Shown one piece after another: positions 1 through 8,594 of a DNA stretch of 57,066 nucleotides. The DNA is from Rhodospirillaceae bacterium (GTDB lineage: Bacteria; Pseudomonadota; Alphaproteobacteria; UBA8366). The notes beneath the pieces are model-generated. The model did no database searches. It saw nothing but the letters and a program-made list of their open reading frames with translations, and was not told where the DNA came from. The stretch's first letter is position 1. Every line of letters begins with the position of its first letter. The position numbers were made by a program, and so were the translations under genes. The stretch covers positions 2,615-59,680 of the forward strand of contig PBOR01000041.1 of NCBI GenBank assembly GCA_002724395.1, given 5' to 3'.

Positions 1-376
1 CTGGACAGCGAACTATCTTAAAAGTATCTGATGAATCAATCCACGACATGGAACTGCCTTTACCATGTTTTGGTTTTTGTTTTAGTAACATCACCCTATC
101 GGGATATTCTCCACCACCATCTACGCTGCACGAAAGATCATATAGAACGCCGTCCATGCCTCTCGTTTCTACGGGGTTTGTGAGATCACAGGATGCTTCA
201 CAATAAGATATTTTGTGACCTTTGAGTGGCAAGAAACGTGGCATACAACCTTCTTCAACGTTGTCTAAACAAAGACCATCTAGAGATTTCGGGAAGCCCA
301 CTGCGTTCCAACTCATCCAAACACTTCCAAGAAGCACGGCAATCGTCAGGCAGATTGTTGTGTTTAGTTTTTTCAT
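1..376 (-). CDS. secreted hypothetical protein, C-terminus off the window
   Basis: An open frame runs on the minus strand from ATG at 374-376 to the left edge without a stop, giving at least 125 residues; the 3' end is missing. The first ~27 residues (Lys-rich start, then a hydrophobic stretch ending near AVG) look like a Sec signal peptide, so the protein is probably periplasmic. The mature part has several cysteines (near residues 36, 44, 59, 63, 83 and 124), suggesting disulfides. I recognise no family. There is no Shine-Dalgarno before the ATG, but a TATAAT on the minus strand lies at 383-388, only a few bases upstream, compatible with a leaderless transcript. It is divergent from the DUF2237 gene. 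Confidence 0.6.
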   Translation of the reverse strand, partial: MKKLNTTICLTIAVLLGSVWMSWNAVGFPKSLDGLCLDNVEEGCMPRFLPLKGHKISYCEASCDLTNPVETRGMDGVLYDLSCSVDGGGEYPDRVMLLKQKPKHGKGSSMSWIDSSDTFKIVRCP

Positions 377-691
377 ACTTGAATTATACTAAATTTTAAG
401 CTGAATCCGAGAGCTTCTCTGCTTGATACATATTCCCCAAACCTTAATTTCTAAAGCGCTTGCAAAAGCCATATCGAAAATCGCCGCAATCCAAGCCAAT
501 GACGCTCGTTGCAATCAAACCTGATGATCTTCATGACTAATGCGGGCTAGCTTTACTTGGCATAAGACCTAGCCTGCGAATGTGTTTGCAAGAAATACAA
601 AGGGTGTTGAGTTGGGAACCCTTCAGCCCTTACCTTTCTGTTCACACATACCTAAATTCTAATCTATTTGAATAAACTATAAGGTGCGCTT
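377..691. other. divergent intergenic region, no gene seen
   Basis: This 315-base gap separates a minus-strand secreted protein from a plus-strand DUF2237 gene, so both promoters should lie here. It is AT-rich near both ends. No frame of convincing length, RNA gene or terminator was recognised. The only promoter-like element I would name is the TATAAT on the minus strand at 383-388. Confidence 0.4.
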
Positions 692-1066
692 ATGCCTGAA
701 ACTCAAAAAAATGTTCTCAGTACAGCTTTGGAAGTTTGCGGAACAGATCCAGTTACAGGATTTTTCCGTGATGGTTGTTGCAACACAGGTATCGGTGATG
801 TTGGGACCCATACCGTTTGCGCTATTGTTGATGATCACTTTCTTGAGTTTTCTAAACGTAAGGGGAATGACTTGAGTACACCTCGGCCAGAGTATGGGTT
901 TGAGGGTTTAAAGAATGGGGACTGCTGGTGCCTTTGCGTCATGCGCTGGGAAGAGGCACGTCAGGCAGGTTGCGCTCCGCGGGTTAAACTTAGATCTACC
1001 AATATAAAAACACTCGAATATGTGAGCCTAGAACACCTAAAAGAGTATCAAGTAGACCTACATTGA
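692..1066 (+). CDS. DUF2237 family protein (COG3651)
   Basis: A 124-residue cytosolic protein. It carries the family's conserved run in order: CGTDPVTGFFRDGCC near residues 16-30, a GIGDVGTHTVC stretch around 33-43, FLEFSKRKGNDLSTPRPEYGF near 50-70, and GDCWCLCVMRWEEA near 76-89. The three cysteine pairs and the aspartate-rich segments are typical of the family, whose biochemical function is unknown. Length matches the family. The start ATG at 692 has AAGG about 8 bases upstream. A second frame starting at 684 overlaps it and is a shadow. It is a single-gene unit, convergent with the lyase operon. Confidence 0.85.
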   Translation: MPETQKNVLSTALEVCGTDPVTGFFRDGCCNTGIGDVGTHTVCAIVDDHFLEFSKRKGNDLSTPRPEYGFEGLKNGDCWCLCVMRWEEARQAGCAPRVKLRSTNIKTLEYVSLEHLKEYQVDLH

Positions 1067-1116
1067 AACTTACCAAAATCTTTAGAACTCATTAAAGCAC
1101 TAGATAGATGGTTGAC

Positions 1117-2472
1117 CTATCGTGAGTTTCGGACAAGTCTAATAGTTTGATCAATCATCTGGGGCGCGGTACCCAAATAGTTGACTGGGTCAAGCAAGAC
1201 GGCAATATCTTCTTTCGTAAGATGTTTTGAGATCAGCGGGTGGTCCGCTAAGACATCGGCAAGCATAATATTTTTTTCTAAACACTCGTTGCAGGCGTTT
1301 TGCACCACATTATGTGCTTTATTTCGGCCGATTATGGGAGCGAGGCCCATCATTACAGCTTCGGACATAACGAGGCCGTTTGTAAGATTTAGGTTCTCTC
1401 GCATACGGGCTTCATTGACCACAAGTCCTCGCAAAAGTTCCAGCGTTTTTTCTAGTGCGCCTCCCGTGAGCACGAAGGTCTCGGGTAAAAGCGTCCATTC
1501 TAGATGTCCTCCTCCGACATCTCGCTCATGTTGCGCCACCATACAATCTAGCGCGAGGCCAACTTTTTCACGCACCATGCGCCCGGTGGCAACAACAGTG
1601 GGGCAGATAACAGGGTTGCGTTTTTGCGGCAATGTAGAAGAGCCCCCGCGCCCGGATTCGTAGGGTTCGCTAACTTCAGCAATCTCGGTCCGCATTAGGA
1701 GACTGATTTCGGCGGCAATTTTGGCACAAGTGGCCGCAACAAGGCCAAGCAGAAAGGTTGCCTCAGCCCAGCCATCGCGCGAAACATGCCAAGTAATCGG
1801 AGTCTCGCCAAGATCGAGCTCTTTCATAGTTTCCGTTAATACCTCGAGCCCGCGGCTGCCTAACGTCGCATTGGTGCCGACGGCTCCGGCAATTTGACCG
1901 ACTTCAATACGGGGACGGTATTCATTTAGGCGTTCACGATGGCGATGAAATTCTGCCAGCCAGATGGCGGTCTTATGGCCGAAGGTGATGGGAGAGGCTT
2001 GGTTGCCCATAGTACGCCCTACCATTATTGTATCGCGGTGATTCTCGGAAAGCGCAATCAATGCGTCTTCAACGGACGTTAGTGTTTCGTCCAAATGGGC
2101 AAGTCCGTTTTTGATCATGAGTGCATTGCCGGTGTCGGTAATATCTTGGGTGGTACTACCCCAGTGCAGATAGCGGCGGGTTTCTATGTCCAGCGCGTTT
2201 TTGAGCTGCGTGACAATTGGTACGATTGGGAAACCCGACGCTGTAAATTGTTCAGTCATGGCCGCTATATCGATATTATCGATAATCGCAGCCTTGGTGA
2301 TTTTTATAGCGGCCTCTTCGGGAATGATATTAAGCCGAGCCTGGGCACGCGCCAGTGCTGCTTCTACATCCAGCCATGCTTGGAAGCGCGCTTCGTCGCA
2401 GAATATTTCCTTCATCTGCGGGCTGGTATACATACCGGTAAAATAATCTGAATCGATTTGTGTGATCGCCAT
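1117..2472 (-). CDS. fumarase/aspartase-superfamily lyase, PcaB/adenylosuccinate-lyase-like (copy 2)
   Basis: A 451-residue member of the aspartase/fumarase superfamily, closest in motifs to 3-carboxy-cis,cis-muconate cycloisomerase and adenylosuccinate lyase. Signatures: HWGSTTQD at residues 103-110 (active-site region) and the flexible-loop signature GRGGSSTLPQKRNP around 275-290, whose serine is the usual general base; an ADSL-type C-terminal domain follows. These enzymes do anti beta-elimination releasing fumarate, or a cycloisomerisation; the substrate cannot be read from sequence. It is the last gene of the minus-strand operon, beginning 2 bases after the stop of its paralogue at 2475-3848, with which it shares every motif. 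GAGGGC overlapping the upstream stop serves as ribosome site. It is probably not PcaB itself, since no protocatechuate genes are nearby. Confidence 0.85.
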   Translation of the reverse strand: MAITQIDSDYFTGMYTSPQMKEIFCDEARFQAWLDVEAALARAQARLNIIPEEAAIKITKAAIIDNIDIAAMTEQFTASGFPIVPIVTQLKNALDIETRRYLHWGSTTQDITDTGNALMIKNGLAHLDETLTSVEDALIALSENHRDTIMVGRTMGNQASPITFGHKTAIWLAEFHRHRERLNEYRPRIEVGQIAGAVGTNATLGSRGLEVLTETMKELDLGETPITWHVSRDGWAEATFLLGLVAATCAKIAAEISLLMRTEIAEVSEPYESGRGGSSTLPQKRNPVICPTVVATGRMVREKVGLALDCMVAQHERDVGGGHLEWTLLPETFVLTGGALEKTLELLRGLVVNEARMRENLNLTNGLVMSEAVMMGLAPIIGRNKAHNVVQNACNECLEKNIMLADVLADHPLISKHLTKEDIAVLLDPVNYLGTAPQMIDQTIRLVRNSR

Positions 2473-2474
2473 AA

Positions 2475-3848
2475 TTAGCCCTCAGCTCTGTTGTTGCGTG
2501 AGGCTTTCACTTCGCCCAGGACTTCATCGATCATCTCTGAGGTTACGCCGAGATAGTTTGCCGGATCGATCAACTCATCAATCTGCGATTCCTCTAGCTT
2601 GCCTTTGATATGAGGGTCTTCCATGACTGCTTGTTTGAGCGTCAGTCCCTCTTCGTTGGCCCGTGCGCATGCATCAAATACAACATGGTGCGCTTTGTTA
2701 CGCCCGATATAAGTGGCAAGCCCCATCATCACTGCTTCAGACATGATCATACCGCGGGCCATATCCAAATTCTCGCGCATGCGTACTTTATTCACTTGTA
2801 GCCCGTCCAGAAGTGCTAGGGCGTTTTCCAGCGCACCACCGCACAAGGTAAAAGCCTCCGGCAATAAAGTGTATTCGATTTGCGCCGCCCCGACCGGGCG
2901 CCCGTGTTCGGCTACCATGGCGTCCAGATTGAGCGCGGCACGTTCGCGTAACATGCGGCCTGCAGCAATCAGCGGCTGGCAGAGTATGGGATTGCGCTTT
3001 TGCGGCAAAGTGGAGCTGCTGCCGCGGCCCGCCACGTAAGGTTCCGCCAGTTCCATGATTTCCGTATGTGCCAACAATCCTACTTCTTGGCCGATTTTGG
3101 CGAGTGTCGCGCCGATCATGGCCAGCAAGCTCGCCATTTCCGCCCAGCGGTCGCGCGAACAATGCCAGCCAATTGCGGGCGCCTTTAGGCCTAGCTCTTC
3201 GGCAACGGCTGTGCGCATGGCAATACCTTGATTTCCCACGGTCGCTAAGTTGCCGACCGCCCCGGTGATCTGGCAGGTGAGAAAGCGTGGTTTAATTTGA
3301 TCTAGCCGATCATGATGGCGGTTTAGTTCCGAAAGCCAGACCGCAACCTGATGTCCGAATGAAATGGGGGATGCCTGTTGCATTTTGGTCCGCCCGGGCA
3401 TCAAAGTATCGCGGTGAGTTTCGCAGTGTTCGGCTAACACGTCTTCAAGTTGTGTAAGCAATCGCTCGAGAATGACAATCGCTTGGCGGTACTGCAGGAC
3501 AAGTCCAGTATCGATCACGTCCTGGGTGGTACTGCTCCAATGAACATAACGGCCCGTCTCTTCGCTCACCTGACCCACCAGTGCGTGGACGAGCGGGACG
3601 ATGCGTGTGCCTTTCTTTTTGTAGGCGGCGATAATGGCGTCCGTATCAATATTCTCAATTTTTGCCGCTTCTGTTATCTCGTCCGCAGCTTTTTGCGGGA
3701 TCATACCCACGCGCGCCTGGCCACGCGCCAAGCCGGCTTCCATCATCAGCCACCCCTCAAAACGCCCCTGATCGGAAAATATCTCCGACATCTGCGAGGA
3801 TGCGAACATGTGCCCAAAATAGACGGAATCAATGGCGGAGATGGGCAT
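2475..3848 (-). CDS. fumarase/aspartase-superfamily lyase, PcaB/adenylosuccinate-lyase-like (copy 1)
   Basis: A 457-residue tandem paralogue of the gene just downstream. It keeps HWSSTTQDVIDTG (about residues 103-115) and the signature loop GRGSSSTLPQKRNP, so it should be active; the two copies differ enough to suggest different substrates. The frame extends upstream to 3899, but the start at 3846-3848 is preferred because it gives the family's N-terminus (MPISAIDSVYF), has AAAGAAAGG upstream and leaves a 14-base gap to the stop of the preceding dehydrogenase; the longer version would overlap that gene. Co-transcription with three Ldh2-type dehydrogenases suggests a route in which a hydroxyacid is oxidised and a C-X bond in a dicarboxylic intermediate is cleaved. 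That pathway is inference. Confidence 0.85.
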   Translation of the reverse strand: MPISAIDSVYFGHMFASSQMSEIFSDQGRFEGWLMMEAGLARGQARVGMIPQKAADEITEAAKIENIDTDAIIAAYKKKGTRIVPLVHALVGQVSEETGRYVHWSSTTQDVIDTGLVLQYRQAIVILERLLTQLEDVLAEHCETHRDTLMPGRTKMQQASPISFGHQVAVWLSELNRHHDRLDQIKPRFLTCQITGAVGNLATVGNQGIAMRTAVAEELGLKAPAIGWHCSRDRWAEMASLLAMIGATLAKIGQEVGLLAHTEIMELAEPYVAGRGSSSTLPQKRNPILCQPLIAAGRMLRERAALNLDAMVAEHGRPVGAAQIEYTLLPEAFTLCGGALENALALLDGLQVNKVRMRENLDMARGMIMSEAVMMGLATYIGRNKAHHVVFDACARANEEGLTLKQAVMEDPHIKGKLEESQIDELIDPANYLGVTSEMIDEVLGEVKASRNNRAEG

Positions 3849-3862
3849 GGGATAGCCTTTCT

Positions 3863-4963
3863 TTAGTTGAATAAAAACTCCGCATTGCTTTCGCGGCAAA
3901 CGTCTTCGATGGCGCCGCGTAAACCCGATGGGACGGGAATGCCAGTTTCTTTGCGTTCATCGCGCATTATGTGTTCGGGTTCACCGGCAACCATGACTGG
4001 TTGGCTCGGATCGACAGGGGTGCTGGCATGAAGATCGTCAATCATTTGATCTACGCTCTCTTCAAATGGAATGTCTGGATTGAAGATTTTAGGATTAATG
4101 GCCAAGAAGAAATGGCCGATATCCATGCTGCCCGGTGTGGCTTGTGCATCGCCATCACTAGTCATAATTTTTGCGCCGGAAAAAGCACAAGAAAGAATCT
4201 CCACCATTGCTGCTAAGCCATAGCCTTTATGGCTGCCGAGTTCGCGGGTGCCCCCGAGTGGCGTTTGTGTGCCGCCTTGTTCTTCGATGACGACTGTGGC
4301 GTCTGTGGTTGGATTACCGTCCGCATCGTTCGCCCAGCCGATGGGTAGCGGTAAATTCTCATTATATTTGTTGCGTACCTTGCCTCCGGCGACCGTTGTT
4401 GTAGCCATATCTAAACTGAACGTTTTATTGCGCTTGGTCGGGGCGGCGAAGGCGATGGGATTGGTGGAGAATTTCGGCTCTTTACCAAATGTGGGCGCGA
4501 CCTTACGCAGGGCAGCGGACGTTGTGGCGATACCAACCAAGCCCTCAGCAGCCATCATGCGGGTGTAGTAACCGGTGGCACCAAAATGGGCGGAATTACG
4601 CACTACGGTGGAAGCCATACCAACTTCCTTGGCTTTTTTTATCGCGAGGTTAGTGGCTGTCACGCCAGGTACATAACCGAGGCCGCCGCCGCCATCAATG
4701 AGGGCAGAAACCGGCGTTTCGTTGACGATTGTCACCGGGCCGTCGATGGTTATGAGCTTGCCCCGCTGTCGTTTAAAATAGGGCGGCAGCATAGAAATAC
4801 CATGGGTGTCGATGCCGCATGCGTCGGCATCCGCCATGGCTCTAGCCGTGGTGTCGATATAATCCTCCGGCATGCCCCAGGCCCGCATCAGTAGGGAAAT
4901 TTGCTCGCGGAGGGTTTCTTCCGAAAAGTATTTAACTTCACCATCACCACCCAGTTCGGCCAT
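3863..4963 (-). CDS. Ldh2/malate-L-lactate dehydrogenase family oxidoreductase (copy 3)
   Basis: A 366-residue NAD(P)-dependent oxidoreductase of the Ldh2 (YlbC/AllD/ComC) family, which is unrelated to Rossmann-fold lactate dehydrogenases. Members act on malate, ureidoglycolate, sulfolactate, 2,3-diketogulonate or cyclic imino acids. Conserved blocks: GIDTHGIS around 50-57 (His54), GGGGLGY around 91-97, [11 protein letters not shown] around 124-134 with catalytic His126, then [24 protein letters not shown] and [10 protein letters not shown]. Start ATG 4963 follows an AAGGAGG ribosome site that overlaps the upstream stop, so translation is coupled. It is the third of three tandem copies and the closer match to the first (6066-7163). 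Substrate unknown. Confidence 0.88.
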   Translation of the reverse strand: MAELGGDGEVKYFSEETLREQISLLMRAWGMPEDYIDTTARAMADADACGIDTHGISMLPPYFKRQRGKLITIDGPVTIVNETPVSALIDGGGGLGYVPGVTATNLAIKKAKEVGMASTVVRNSAHFGATGYYTRMMAAEGLVGIATTSAALRKVAPTFGKEPKFSTNPIAFAAPTKRNKTFSLDMATTTVAGGKVRNKYNENLPLPIGWANDADGNPTTDATVVIEEQGGTQTPLGGTRELGSHKGYGLAAMVEILSCAFSGAKIMTSDGDAQATPGSMDIGHFFLAINPKIFNPDIPFEESVDQMIDDLHASTPVDPSQPVMVAGEPEHIMRDERKETGIPVPSGLRGAIEDVCRESNAEFLFN

Positions 4964-4974
4964 ATCCTGCCTCC

Positions 4975-6054
4975 TTAGTCTAAATAGAATTCTGCGCCGG
5001 TTTCCGCGGCGAGGGTTTTGAGTTTTTCACGCAAGCCCGGCGGGATTGGGATGCCGGTTTTAGCGCGTTCTTCCTCTATCAAATCTTCCGGCTCGCCCGC
5101 GACCATAACCGGTTGGTCCGGGTCCACACGCTGGGTTGCGCGCAAATCATCTATCAACTGATCTGTAGTTTCTTCAAATGCGCCTTTATCACGGAAAAAA
5201 GTCGGGTCGATAGCAATAAAGAAATGACCAATTTCCATAGAGCCCGGAGTGCGTTTGCCATGATTGGGTGACATTACAAGGCTCGAGCCAGTCAAGCAGG
5301 CGCCGAGAATTTCAACCATGGAACCAAGACCATACCCTTTGTGGCTGCCTAGTTCCCGTGTGCCGCCAAGGGACGTCATATTTGCGCCGTTGAAGTACTC
5401 CGCGGCGTCGGTCATCGGTTGGCCGTTCTCGTCGACCGCCCAGCCTTTCGGCAGGGGTTGGCCTTCAACGGCCTTGTTGCGAATTTTGCCGCTGGCAACT
5501 GTAGAAGTGGCCATGTCTAGATTGAACGGCTTATTTCGCTTTGTAGGAGCGGTGAAGGCGATGGGGTTGGTGCCGAGGCGACCTTCTGCGGCGAGTGCCG
5601 GTACTACGCGGGGCGCCGATGTGCTCGTGAAGGCAAAGCCCACCAAGCCTTCTGCTGCTGCCATGCGGGTGTAGTAGCCCGTCGCACCGAAGTGGGCTGA
5701 ATTACGAACCGCGACGGATGCAAGGCCCATCTTCTGGGCCTTTTCGATAGCAATGCTCATGGCTTTGTGTGCTACGGGATAGCCTAACCCGCCGCCTGCA
5801 TCCAACAAGGCAGTTAGCGGATTGTTGCGAACCGTTGTGATTTTGCCGTCCAGCGTGATCCAATTATTTTTGGCGCGTATTCGGTAGTTGGGAATGCACG
5901 CAATGCCGTGTGTATCGATACCGCGCTTGTCGGAATCGGTCATGATCATGGCTGTAGTTTTCACGTAATCGTCGGGCATGCCGAATGACAATAAAAACTC
6001 AGCTGTTTGTTTTTCAATAATTTCAGCCGGATAGTGGCGAATTTCTGTACTCAT
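4975..6054 (-). CDS. Ldh2/malate-L-lactate dehydrogenase family oxidoreductase (copy 2)
   Basis: A 359-residue tandem paralogue with the full set of Ldh2 blocks: [14 protein letters not shown] near the N-terminus, [20 protein letters not shown] (catalytic His), [29 protein letters not shown] and [10 protein letters not shown]. It is the most divergent of the three: the region after DTHGI reads [12 protein letters not shown] instead of the KR-rich GKLIT/RNVIT seen in the other two, so substrate choice may differ. The frame reaches 6093, but ATG 6052-6054 is chosen because AGGAG sits just upstream, overlapping the stop of the preceding gene, and the longer frame would run into that gene. Confidence 0.88.
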   Translation of the reverse strand: MSTEIRHYPAEIIEKQTAEFLLSFGMPDDYVKTTAMIMTDSDKRGIDTHGIACIPNYRIRAKNNWITLDGKITTVRNNPLTALLDAGGGLGYPVAHKAMSIAIEKAQKMGLASVAVRNSAHFGATGYYTRMAAAEGLVGFAFTSTSAPRVVPALAAEGRLGTNPIAFTAPTKRNKPFNLDMATSTVASGKIRNKAVEGQPLPKGWAVDENGQPMTDAAEYFNGANMTSLGGTRELGSHKGYGLGSMVEILGACLTGSSLVMSPNHGKRTPGSMEIGHFFIAIDPTFFRDKGAFEETTDQLIDDLRATQRVDPDQPVMVAGEPEDLIEEERAKTGIPIPPGLREKLKTLAAETGAEFYLD

Positions 6055-6065
6055 TTCATTCACTC

Positions 6066-7163
6066 CTATTCGAACACAAAGGCGGCATTGCATTGCCGCG
6101 CTATTTTTTTGATTTGTCCGCGAAGACCTGGAGGCATTGGGATGCCAGTTGATTCACGTTCGGTCCGAATCTTGTTTTCCGGTTCGCCAGCGACCATGAC
6201 GGGCTGATCCGGATTGCTGGGCTTGGTCGCGTGCAGGTAGTCAATCAGCTCGTCTACGTTGTCCTCAAATTCGCCCTTGCCCAGGAACTGCATCGGGTCT
6301 ATGGCCATGAAGAAGTGACCAATTTCCATGGAGCCCGGCTTGTTGTTGCCGTGGTTCGGTGCCGTGTCGAGGCTGGCACCACAGAACGACGCAGATAGAA
6401 TTTCGACCATGGTCGCCAGGCCATAGCCTTTATGGCTGCCGCCTTCGGGTGTGCCGCCGAGCGGTGTTTGGGTGCCGCCACGGCTAATATAGACCTCCGG
6501 GTCGTCGGACGGATTGCCGTCGGCATCGCTTGCCCACCCGAACGGGAGTTTCTGGTTCTCATTCCATTTGTTGCGAATTTTGCCGGCAGCAACTGTGGTG
6601 GTGGCCATGTCGAGGCTGAAATTATCGTTCTTCTTGGTTGGCGCTGCGAAAGCGATCGGGTTTGTTGAAAGCTTGCCGTCCTTGCCAAATGTTGGTGCTG
6701 TGCGAGGGCCTGACCCGTTTGTGGTGGCGATGCCAATCAGACCGGCGCGCGACATCATACGGGTGTAATAGCCGGTGGCGCCGAAATGGGCGGACTCTTT
6801 TACCGTCACTGCAGCCATACCGCACTCTTTGGCTTTGGTGATGCACATTTCAGTTGCGAGGATAGAGGGTACATAACCAAGTCCTCCGCCTGCATCTATC
6901 AGGGCGGTTGTTGGTGTTTCTTTAACAACCGTGATGTTCGCATCAAGCGTGATTACATTGCGTTTCCGTCGGTCTTCGTAAGGTGGGATCATGGAAATGC
7001 CGTGGGTGTCGATCCCACAGCTATCCGCATCGACCATGACAGTCGAAGTAGTTTCGACATGTTCAGGGCTCATGCCCCAGGCGGCGAGAATATTAGCAAT
7101 TTGTTCGCGGACCACGTCTTTCGGGATCCACATCACATCGTTTTCATCGACACGAAAGGCCAA
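6066..7163 (-). CDS. Ldh2/malate-L-lactate dehydrogenase family oxidoreductase (copy 1)
   Basis: A 365-residue first gene of the five-gene minus-strand operon. Blocks in order: [14 protein letters not shown] near 50-63, [20 protein letters not shown] (catalytic His), [42 protein letters not shown] and [10 protein letters not shown]. The start codon is TTG at 7161-7163; it is supported by an excellent GGAGGA ribosome site six or so bases upstream and by alignment with the neighbouring copies. The operon promoter must lie upstream of about 7180. With its two paralogues and two lyases it forms an array most simply explained by repeated local duplication. Substrate unknown. Confidence 0.87.
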   Translation of the reverse strand: MAFRVDENDVMWIPKDVVREQIANILAAWGMSPEHVETTSTVMVDADSCGIDTHGISMIPPYEDRRKRNVITLDANITVVKETPTTALIDAGGGLGYVPSILATEMCITKAKECGMAAVTVKESAHFGATGYYTRMMSRAGLIGIATTNGSGPRTAPTFGKDGKLSTNPIAFAAPTKKNDNFSLDMATTTVAAGKIRNKWNENQKLPFGWASDADGNPSDDPEVYISRGGTQTPLGGTPEGGSHKGYGLATMVEILSASFCGASLDTAPNHGNNKPGSMEIGHFFMAIDPMQFLGKGEFEDNVDELIDYLHATKPSNPDQPVMVAGEPENKIRTERESTGIPMPPGLRGQIKKIARQCNAAFVFE

Positions 7164-7934
7164 GGCTTCCTCCTTGTTTTGCTTTTTCTGTTATAACGTT
7201 ACTCTTGATGTATCCCGAGAGCACGCATTTGACAATTAGGCTAGAAAATTAAGAGTACGGAATAGTCGAAATTGGTGTTCTGGATTTGCCGCAAGAGATC
7301 TATTAGGAATAGACTATTAGCCGCATCGCTAAAATTTATGACGACATAAAAACCACCTTGCAGCTGACCATGGTCAATACGATTTACCGTCGTTTGGCGA
7401 TGAATGAGGAGGCGCTTGACTGGTGCAGGGAAAACACGAAACCAATCATCCTCATAGGCGTGATTGACCGGGCCGGCGAACAAATAACGGGTGAACTTGT
7501 AATAGGTGATGCTGCGACATTCCCAGCTGAAGTGTTTAGGCTTGAAGGTGTTGCGGAGGATCAATGTCCGGTTATTTTAGCGGTCATCGATAGGTATAAT
7601 TGAGCAAATCCGAGAATGTTATGCTTCTTGGTGTCTTAAAAGCGCTTCGGTCGCTGGGGTAAAGGTAGACAGTTTTAACGCACCAACCACTCGCAATGGC
7701 GGGGACGGTGTATTGATTCCGCTGATGGTATTTTTAGTCGGGCAGCATCTGTCCTCACTGCATCGGTCATGGCTTTGGGCGAAAAGATTACTGCGAATGG
7801 TCCGATAACCGGGGTACCAACGCCTGTAACCATTGCCGAAAAGCTCATGGATATGTTTGTAGACACCTGTTCCAGAAATATTCTGGGGCTACTCGTCGTC
7901 GGCGTTGTTTTGCGGCGGGCTTTTGCCGACGAGA
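7164..7934. other. gap holding gene remnants, no intact gene
   Basis: This stretch between the dehydrogenase operon and the cupin gene has no intact gene I can support. Two plus-strand segments keep coding character (7262-7603 and 7679-7942, listed separately). The minus-strand frame at 7241-7564 is the shadow of the first segment. The promoter of the five-gene operon should be at its left end. Confidence 0.45.
7262..7603 (+). pseudogene. remnant of a DehI-type (2-haloacid dehalogenase family) gene
   Basis: Read in one frame from 7262, the plus strand gives VEIGVLDLPQEIY, two in-frame TAG stops (7304-7306 and 7310-7312), then RIAKIYDDIKTTLQLTMVN and TIYRRLA, continuing to a TGA at 7601-7603. 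An IYDDI..TL..PMVNT.(Y/F)R.LA pattern is what I recall from the N-terminal repeat of DehI/halocarboxylic acid dehydrogenase family proteins. The rest of the ~300-residue family protein is missing. The stops, the lack of a credible start and the short length argue for decay. A short expressed protein from the TTG at 7358 cannot be excluded. Confidence 0.45.
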
Positions 7935-7942
7935 CTACATAA
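7679..7942 (+). pseudogene. possible coding remnant of unknown family
   Basis: An open plus-strand segment with no good start reads through VMALGEKITANGPITGVPTP and ends in a hydrophobic tail (NILGLLVVGVVLRR) at a TAA at 7940-7942, overlapping the 3' end of the cupin gene on the other strand. Composition and residue pattern look protein-like rather than random, but I recognise no family. It could be part of the same decay event as 7262-7603. Confidence 0.2.
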
Positions 7943-8450
7943 TAATGCGGTCGAGCACGTCGGAGCTTAAACCCACACTTTGATAATGCGTCTTCACCTT
8001 TTCGATGCGCGTGAATACATCTTCATAGCCGGTCTGGTTGCCGTTCTCGTCGACCATGATAAGGGGGCCGAAATTGTGAAACAGGGTCAACATATGGCCT
8101 TCGGTCGGCGTCACGATGAGTGTGTGTGTCTCGCCGGCAGGTTCGTAAATGAAGGTGCCTTTCCTTGCCTCCCACTCATGTTCCAAGTAGCCCCAGCTGC
8201 CGTCCAGCGTATAGCCCGTTACGGGAGCCGGATGGCGATGGCGGCCGATGACACCCTCGCGGGTCGCGCGCGTGAGATTTACCCAAGAACCTTGGGTAAC
8301 GTTGTACATCAAAGGACGAAACCAGACCCCTTCGCCCCTCGGCACCCACATACGATCATCATCCTCCTCGGTGTGAATGACGAGTTCATTTTTGGCTTCC
8401 GGTGGAAGCGGGATGTTAAGGGCTTTCATATCGAGTGCGGTAGCAGCCAT
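7935..8450 (-). CDS. cupin, 2,4'-dihydroxyacetophenone dioxygenase-like
   Basis: A 171-residue single-cupin protein resembling 2,4'-dihydroxyacetophenone dioxygenase and acetylacetone-cleaving enzymes, iron-dependent enzymes that cleave C-C bonds next to a carbonyl. The metal site is visible: GRHRHP with His71 and His73, then EPAGETH with His109; VWFRPLMYNVTQGSWVNL and GSWGYLEHEW match the family. The frame begins at 8465, but the internal ATG at 8448-8450 is chosen because GGAGGA lies seven bases before it and would itself be inside the longer reading. It is a single gene, divergent from the caspase gene. The natural substrate is unknown; a small beta-dicarbonyl or hydroxyketone is plausible. 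Confidence 0.75.
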   Translation of the reverse strand: MAATALDMKALNIPLPPEAKNELVIHTEEDDDRMWVPRGEGVWFRPLMYNVTQGSWVNLTRATREGVIGRHRHPAPVTGYTLDGSWGYLEHEWEARKGTFIYEPAGETHTLIVTPTEGHMLTLFHNFGPLIMVDENGNQTGYEDVFTRIEKVKTHYQSVGLSSDVLDRIIM

Positions 8451-8594
8451 AGGATGTTCCTCCATGATTTTATTTTAGTTAATATAAGCGCGTTGATAGA
8501 CCTAAGGCCATAGGTTGGGGGGACTTCCGCACTAACTCTGATTGATGGTACAGTAATTGTAAAAGCTCAGTTGTTATAAATCTGGAGTTGAAAT

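Noticed and set aside
1181..1663. Long plus-strand frames opposite the lyase and dehydrogenase operon (also 2713-3039, 5264-5674 and others)
   Set aside because: They are antisense shadows of genes with clear motifs and have no ribosome sites or recognisable products.
2472..2475. Calling the lyases pcaB or purB
   Set aside because: Superfamily motifs fit both, but neither protocatechuate nor purine genes are nearby and there are two tandem copies, so a symbol would be a guess.
7241..7564. 107-codon minus-strand frame
   Set aside because: It lies opposite the DehI-like remnant and has no ribosome site or family features.
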